Assembly: GCA_946479075.1 (NCBI GenBank)
Contig: CAMLDT010000023.1
Coordinates: forward strand, 1-25,368
Length of the DNA stretch: 25,368 nt
DNA from: an uncultured Polaromonas sp.
Lineage (GTDB): Bacteria; Pseudomonadota; Gammaproteobacteria; Burkholderiales; Burkholderiaceae
Direction of reading: 5' to 3'
Shown here piece after piece: positions 21,153 through 25,368 of this stretch (positions are counted from its first letter, which is position 1; each line of letters opens with the position of its first letter). The notes beneath the pieces were generated by a model that ran no database searches, had not been told where the DNA came from, and was given only the letters and a program-made list of their open reading frames with translations. A program made the translations under genes and the position numbers.

Positions 21153-22655
21153 TCAGGCCCCCAGCGACTTCACGATGCTGGCAATCGCCTGGGTGCACAG
21201 GGTCATCAGGCCACCGGGCATCAGACCGAGCAGCAGGACCAGCGCACCGTTGATGCTCAGCACCACACGGGCATCTGAAGGCGCATGGATGGCGGTGGGC
21301 ATGTCCGGATTCGGTGCATCGAAATACATGACCTTGACCACGCGCAGGTAATAGAAGGCGCCCACCAGCGACATCATCACGGCGAACACCGCCAGCACAA
21401 TGTAGGTGGTGTGCTGCGACGACACCAGGGCCTGCAGGACACCGAGCTTGGCGTAGAAGCCGACAACGGGTGGCACCCCGGCCAGCGAGAACATGCAGAT
21501 CGCCATGACACCGGCGAACAGCGGGCTGCGCTGGTTGAGGCCGGCCAGGTCCACGATCTCTTCAGACTCATGGCCGACGCGCGCCAGCAGCAGGATGATG
21601 CCGAACACGGCCAGCGTGGTCAGCACATAGGTGATGGCGTAGAACATCGCCGCACCGTAGGCTAACTCGGCATTGAGCTTGTTGCCGTTGACCACCCCCG
21701 CCAGGAGCGCGAGCAGCAGAAAGCCCATCTGGGAGATGGTGGAGAACGCCAGCATGCGCTTCAAGTTGGACTGCGCAATCGCCGCCAGATTGCCGATGAG
21801 GAGCGAGCCAATGGCCAGAATGGCCAGCATCTGTTGCCAGTCAATGGCCAGCGGCAGCATGCCCTGCACCAGAAGGCGGATGCAGATGGCAAAGGCTGCA
21901 AGCTGCGGTGCAGCACCGATCAACAGGGTAATGGCCGTGGGCGCGCCCTGGTAGACATCGGGCAGCCACATGTGAAAGGGCACGGCGCCGAGCTTGAAAG
22001 CCAGACCCGCCACGATGAACACCAGACCGAACACCAGCACCGAGTGTTTCACCTGGCGGCTGGCAATGGCCTGATAAACCTCGTTGACGTCCAGCGACCC
22101 TGTGGCGCCGTACATCATGGACAGGCCGTACAGCAGGAAGCCGGATGCCAGTGCGCCCAGCACAAAATATTTCATCGCAGCTTCAGTGGCCGTGGCGTTG
22201 TCGCGGCGCAGCGCCACCAGTGCGTAGCTGGACAATGTCATGAGCTCCAGGCCCATGTAGAGCACCAGAAAGTTATGGCCGGAGATCATCACAAAGATGC
22301 CCAGCAACGCAAACATGCCCAGCGTGAAAAGCTCACCGCCCCGCAGCATCTGGCGGTCGGCGGCATAAGGCCGTGCATAAACCAGGGTAACCATCATGGC
22401 AACGGAGGCGAAGCACTTGAGCCAGTTGGCCATGGGATCACTGACCACCATCTTGCCGAAGCCGTAAATGGTGTTGCCACCGATGGCATAAGCCGCCGTC
22501 AGCGCGGCCACCACGGCCAGGGTCAGCAAGGTGAGCACATAGGTCAGCGTGCGTTGCGGGCTTTTGACGCCAAGATCCACCAGCGCGATCACACACGCCA
22601 TCGCCAAAAGGACGATTTCCGGGTAAACCGCGATCCAACTGAGTTTGTCAATCAT
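21153..22655 (-). CDS. nuoN: NADH-quinone oxidoreductase subunit N
   Basis: A 500-residue antiporter-like subunit of the proton-pumping membrane arm of complex I. Fourteen hydrophobic segments fit. The key acidic residue is in '[19 protein letters not shown]', and conserved lysines are in '[23 protein letters not shown]' and '[21 protein letters not shown]'. The start [29 protein letters not shown] matches the family. It follows nuoM by 23 nt with a weak AGAAGA as ribosome binding site. Confidence 0.98.
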   Translation of the reverse strand: MIDKLSWIAVYPEIVLLAMACVIALVDLGVKSPQRTLTYVLTLLTLAVVAALTAAYAIGGNTIYGFGKMVVSDPMANWLKCFASVAMMVTLVYARPYAADRQMLRGGELFTLGMFALLGIFVMISGHNFLVLYMGLELMTLSSYALVALRRDNATATEAAMKYFVLGALASGFLLYGLSMMYGATGSLDVNEVYQAIASRQVKHSVLVFGLVFIVAGLAFKLGAVPFHMWLPDVYQGAPTAITLLIGAAPQLAAFAICIRLLVQGMLPLAIDWQQMLAILAIGSLLIGNLAAIAQSNLKRMLAFSTISQMGFLLLALLAGVVNGNKLNAELAYGAAMFYAITYVLTTLAVFGIILLLARVGHESEEIVDLAGLNQRSPLFAGVMAICMFSLAGVPPVVGFYAKLGVLQALVSSQHTTYIVLAVFAVMMSLVGAFYYLRVVKVMYFDAPNPDMPTAIHAPSDARVVLSINGALVLLLGLMPGGLMTLCTQAIASIVKSLGA

Positions 22656-22678
22656 CTGAATTCTTCTGGAAGGGTTGC

Positions 22679-24154
22679 TTACTGGAGCTTCGAGGCCGCA
22701 ACATGCTTGAGCAGGCTGGCGACCGAGCTGTCCATCACGTCAGTGAAGGGTTTGGGGTAGATGCCCATGAACATCACCGCTATCGCCAGCAATGCCAGCA
22801 TCAGGAACTCGCGGCTGTTGATGTCGGTCAGCCCCTTGACGTTGTCGTTGGTCACCGGCCCGAGGTAAACCCGCTTGAACATCCACAGCGTGTAGGCCGC
22901 ACCGAATATCAGGGCAGTCGCTGCCGCCAGGCCGATCCAGAAGTTGAACCTGACGGCACCCAGGATGACCATCCACTCGCCGACAAATCCGGCGGTGGCC
23001 GGCAAACCGCAGTTCGCCATGGCAAACAGCAAGGCAAACGCGGCGAACTTGGGCATGGTGTTGACCACCCCGCCGTAACTGGCGATTTCGCGCGAGTGCA
23101 CGCGGTCGTACAGCACGCCGATGCACAGGAACATGGCGCCGGAAACAAAACCGTGCGCAATCATCTGCACGATACCGCCGGACACACCGAGGTCATTGAA
23201 GATAAAAAAGCCCAGCGTGACAAAACCCATGTGCGCGACCGAGGAGTAAGCCACCAGCTTTTTCATGTCCTGCTGGACCATGGCCACCAGGCCCACATAA
23301 ATCACGGCGATCAGAGACAGCGCGATCATCAGCCAGGCCCATTCACGCGAGGCGTCGGGCGCAATCGGCATCGAGAAGCGCAGGAAGCCGTAGGCGCCGA
23401 GCTTGAGCATGATGGCGGCCAGCACGGCCGAACCACCGGTGGGCGCCTCGACGTGCACATCGGGCAGCCAGGTGTGCACCGGCCACATCGGCACCTTGAC
23501 GGCGAAGGCGGCAAAAAAAGCAAAGAAGAGAAAGGTTTGCGCGGTACTGCTCAGTGGCAGCTGGTACCAGGTGGCCAGGTCAAAACTGCCACCGGACTTC
23601 ACGTAAAGGAAGATCAGGGCAATCAGCATCAACAGCGAGCCGAGCAAGGTGTAAAGAAAGAACTTGAACGCCGCGTAGATCTTCTTCGGACCGCCCCAGA
23701 TACCGATGATCAGGTACATCGGAATCAGCGTCGCCTCGAAAAAGACATAAAACAACATGCCATCGAGCGCGGTGAAGACACCAATCATCAAGCCGCTGAG
23801 GATCAGAAAGGCGGCCATGTACTGATTCACGCGGCTGGTGATGGATTCCCAGCTGGCAATGACGACCACCACGTTGATGAAGGCCGTGAGCAGCACAAAC
23901 CACAGGGAGATGCCGTCCACGCCCAGGTGATAGTTGATGGAAAAGCGGTCGATCCAGGCGGCCTTCTCGACAAACTGCATCGATGCGGTGCCCAGCTCGA
24001 AGCCGCCATAAAGCGGCAAGGTCACCAGGAAACTCACGATGGCACCCACCAGCGCGATCCAGCGCACGCTGCGTGCCTGGTCGTCACGGCCTAGCGCCAG
24101 CAGCACGACGCCGAAAACAATCGGCGTCCAGATGGCAAGACTCAACAATCCCAT
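22679..24154 (-). CDS. nuoM: NADH-quinone oxidoreductase subunit M
   Basis: A 491-residue antiporter-like subunit of complex I. Conserved features: Glu in '[25 protein letters not shown]', Lys in '[40 protein letters not shown]', and '[23 protein letters not shown]' on the discontinuous-helix side. AGAGGA lies before the ATG. It lies between nuoL (21 nt away) and nuoN and is part of the same message. Confidence 0.98.
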   Translation of the reverse strand: MGLLSLAIWTPIVFGVVLLALGRDDQARSVRWIALVGAIVSFLVTLPLYGGFELGTASMQFVEKAAWIDRFSINYHLGVDGISLWFVLLTAFINVVVVIASWESITSRVNQYMAAFLILSGLMIGVFTALDGMLFYVFFEATLIPMYLIIGIWGGPKKIYAAFKFFLYTLLGSLLMLIALIFLYVKSGGSFDLATWYQLPLSSTAQTFLFFAFFAAFAVKVPMWPVHTWLPDVHVEAPTGGSAVLAAIMLKLGAYGFLRFSMPIAPDASREWAWLMIALSLIAVIYVGLVAMVQQDMKKLVAYSSVAHMGFVTLGFFIFNDLGVSGGIVQMIAHGFVSGAMFLCIGVLYDRVHSREIASYGGVVNTMPKFAAFALLFAMANCGLPATAGFVGEWMVILGAVRFNFWIGLAAATALIFGAAYTLWMFKRVYLGPVTNDNVKGLTDINSREFLMLALLAIAVMFMGIYPKPFTDVMDSSVASLLKHVAASKLQ

Positions 24155-24175
24155 TTTTGTTATTCCTCTTGTCGC

Positions 24176-25368
24176 TTATTTGTTGAGCATTTCTTTGATC
24201 ATCGGCCAGGTCGCGAAATAGCTGATCAGGATGAAAATACCCATGATCATGGCCAGTGCGTAGTGGTAGATGTAACCCGTCTGGACCTTGCGCACGACGC
24301 TGGACACCCAGCCCACCAGTTTCCAGGAGCCATTGACCAGGGTGCCGTCGATCATCTTCTCGTCGCCGCCTTTCCAGAGACCAAAGCCCAGCATACGCGC
24401 CCCGCGAGCCAGCACGTTTTCATTGAACCAGTCCATGTAGTACTTGTTTTCGAGCAGCTTGTAGAGCGGCTCCACCCGGCGCTTGATGGCGGCCGGCAGC
24501 GCCGGATTCACCATGTACATGTAGTAAGCGGCGACAACGCCTGCCAGTGCCAGCCAGAACGGCGCGGTCGTCAGGCCGTGCAAGGCCATCTGGGCCGGAC
24601 CATGAAACATTTCAGCCAGTTCGGCCATGGCGGGATGCTTTTCCGCATTGACGGTGATGGCGTCCTTGAGAAAGTCGCCGAAAAGCAGAGTGTCGATGGT
24701 CAGGAACCCGATCACAACAGAAGGAATGGCCAGCAGCAGCAGCGGCGCCGTCACCACCCAAGGAGATTCGTGCGGCACATGGTGATCGTCATGGTGACCG
24801 TGCCCGTGGTCATCGTGATGGGCATCGGGGTTCTGGTCAAAGCGTTCCTTCCCGTGGAACACCAGGAAATACATGCGGAAGGAATAAAACGCCGTCACAA
24901 AAACACCGGCCAAGACGGAAAAGTGGGCAAAGCCTGCCCCAGCCAGGTGGCTGGCATGCACCGCTTCAATGATGCTGTCCTTGGAATAAAAACCTGCAAA
25001 CAGGGGCGTTCCGATCAGCGCGAGTGAACCCAGCAAGGCGGTGATCCAGGTGATGGGCATGTATTTGCGCAAGCCGCCCATCCAGCGGATGTCCTGGTTG
25101 TGGTGCACACCCATGATCACCGAGCCAGCAGCCAGGAACAACAGGGCCTTGAAAAAAGCGTGCGTCATCAGGTGGAACACGGCGACGGAGTAGGCCGATG
25201 CACCCAGCGCAACCGTCATGTAACCCAGCTGCGACAGGGTCGAATACGCCACCACACGCTTGATGTCGTTCTGGATGATGCCCAGAAAGCCCATGAACAG
25301 GGCCGTGATGCCGCCGATCACCATGATGAAACTCAAGGCGGTATCGCTGAGTTCAAACAGCGGCGACA
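24176..25368 (-). CDS. nuoL: NADH-quinone oxidoreductase subunit L (N-terminal part outside window)
   Basis: The C-terminal about 397 residues of the largest antiporter-like subunit; the frame stays open through the right edge (visible from SPLFELSDTALSFIMVIGG), so the N-terminal part is missing. Conserved 'IIQNDIKRVVAYSTLSQLGYM', 'HLMTHAFFKALLFLAAGSVIMG' and 'GTPLFAGFYSKDSI' are present, and the long lateral helix HL is expected in the last 150 residues ('YYMDWFNENVLARGARMLGFGLWKGGDEKMIDG'). A histidine/aspartate-rich loop (around bases 24780-24830, 'HHDDHGHGHHDDHHVPH') lies between two membrane segments. An internal TTG at 25334-25336 is not the start. Confidence 0.98.
   Translation of the reverse strand, partial: SPLFELSDTALSFIMVIGGITALFMGFLGIIQNDIKRVVAYSTLSQLGYMTVALGASAYSVAVFHLMTHAFFKALLFLAAGSVIMGVHHNQDIRWMGGLRKYMPITWITALLGSLALIGTPLFAGFYSKDSIIEAVHASHLAGAGFAHFSVLAGVFVTAFYSFRMYFLVFHGKERFDQNPDAHHDDHGHGHHDDHHVPHESPWVVTAPLLLLAIPSVVIGFLTIDTLLFGDFLKDAITVNAEKHPAMAELAEMFHGPAQMALHGLTTAPFWLALAGVVAAYYMYMVNPALPAAIKRRVEPLYKLLENKYYMDWFNENVLARGARMLGFGLWKGGDEKMIDGTLVNGSWKLVGWVSSVVRKVQTGYIYHYALAMIMGIFILISYFATWPMIKEMLNK

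Noticed and set aside
1..25368. Mobile element, prophage, CRISPR or toxin-antitoxin system
   Set aside because: No transposase, integrase, phage structural gene, repeat-spacer array, tRNA attachment site or toxin-antitoxin pair is visible; gene content is chromosomal and orderly.

Overview
The window is a GC-rich, densely coded bacterial chromosome segment. It suggests a betaproteobacterium of the Comamonadaceae (Polaromonas / Rhodoferax / Variovorax / Acidovorax group). The evidence is the end of a complex I operon in the order nuoL-nuoM-nuoN followed by DUF2818, Nudix and DUF1178 genes, an EmrRCAB-type efflux operon, and five copies of a short dispersed element (GGCCTCCAGCCC...GCAGCTATCAAAT) that I associate from memory with this family. 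The genus is inference. I see no phage, insertion sequence, CRISPR array, tRNA or rRNA, and no gene-free stretch longer than 300 bases.

Layout. (1) 2-958: a LysR regulator cut by the left edge. (2) 1089-4489, minus strand: a nickel locus made of nikR, a TonB-dependent outer-membrane receptor and a periplasmic DUF4198 protein, with a NikR-type palindrome at 3948-3980 in front of the receptor. (3) 4669-6836, minus strand: eutB and eutC (adenosylcobalamin-dependent ethanolamine ammonia-lyase) behind a predicted sigma-54 promoter at 6912-6927. (4) 7072-8193: a soluble PAS histidine kinase with no partner in view. (5) 8395-9695: a small unknown gene divergent from a second LysR gene, with a 12-bp tandem repeat between them. 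(6) 9692-14802, minus strand: emrR, a NodT-type outer-membrane factor, emrA and emrB, together a complete tripartite drug efflux pump with its MarR repressor. (7) 14880-16676: a divergent ABC exporter half-transporter. (8) 16751-17640: a MarR regulator and a tautomerase-family enzyme, each preceded by the same 21-bp sequence at the same distance from its ATG. (9) 17748-19058: a Glu/Leu/Phe/Val dehydrogenase (glutamate dehydrogenase) ending in a strong terminator. (10) 19234-19677: a small four-helix membrane protein of unknown function. (11) 19716-25368, minus strand: the 3' end of the nuo operon.

Regulation is the richest part. The nickel locus looks NikR-controlled, although its operator spacer is 15 bp rather than the usual 16. 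The efflux operon and the MarR-tautomerase pair each have a palindrome inside a sigma-70-type promoter. emrR, the ABC exporter gene and the second marR gene all lack a Shine-Dalgarno sequence and have a -10-like hexamer ending exactly 6 nt before the ATG, which predicts leaderless messages. The five dispersed repeats all lie in the same orientation. Two are inside coding sequence: one forms the linker between the membrane and ATPase domains of the ABC exporter, the other the C-terminal tail of the NodT protein.
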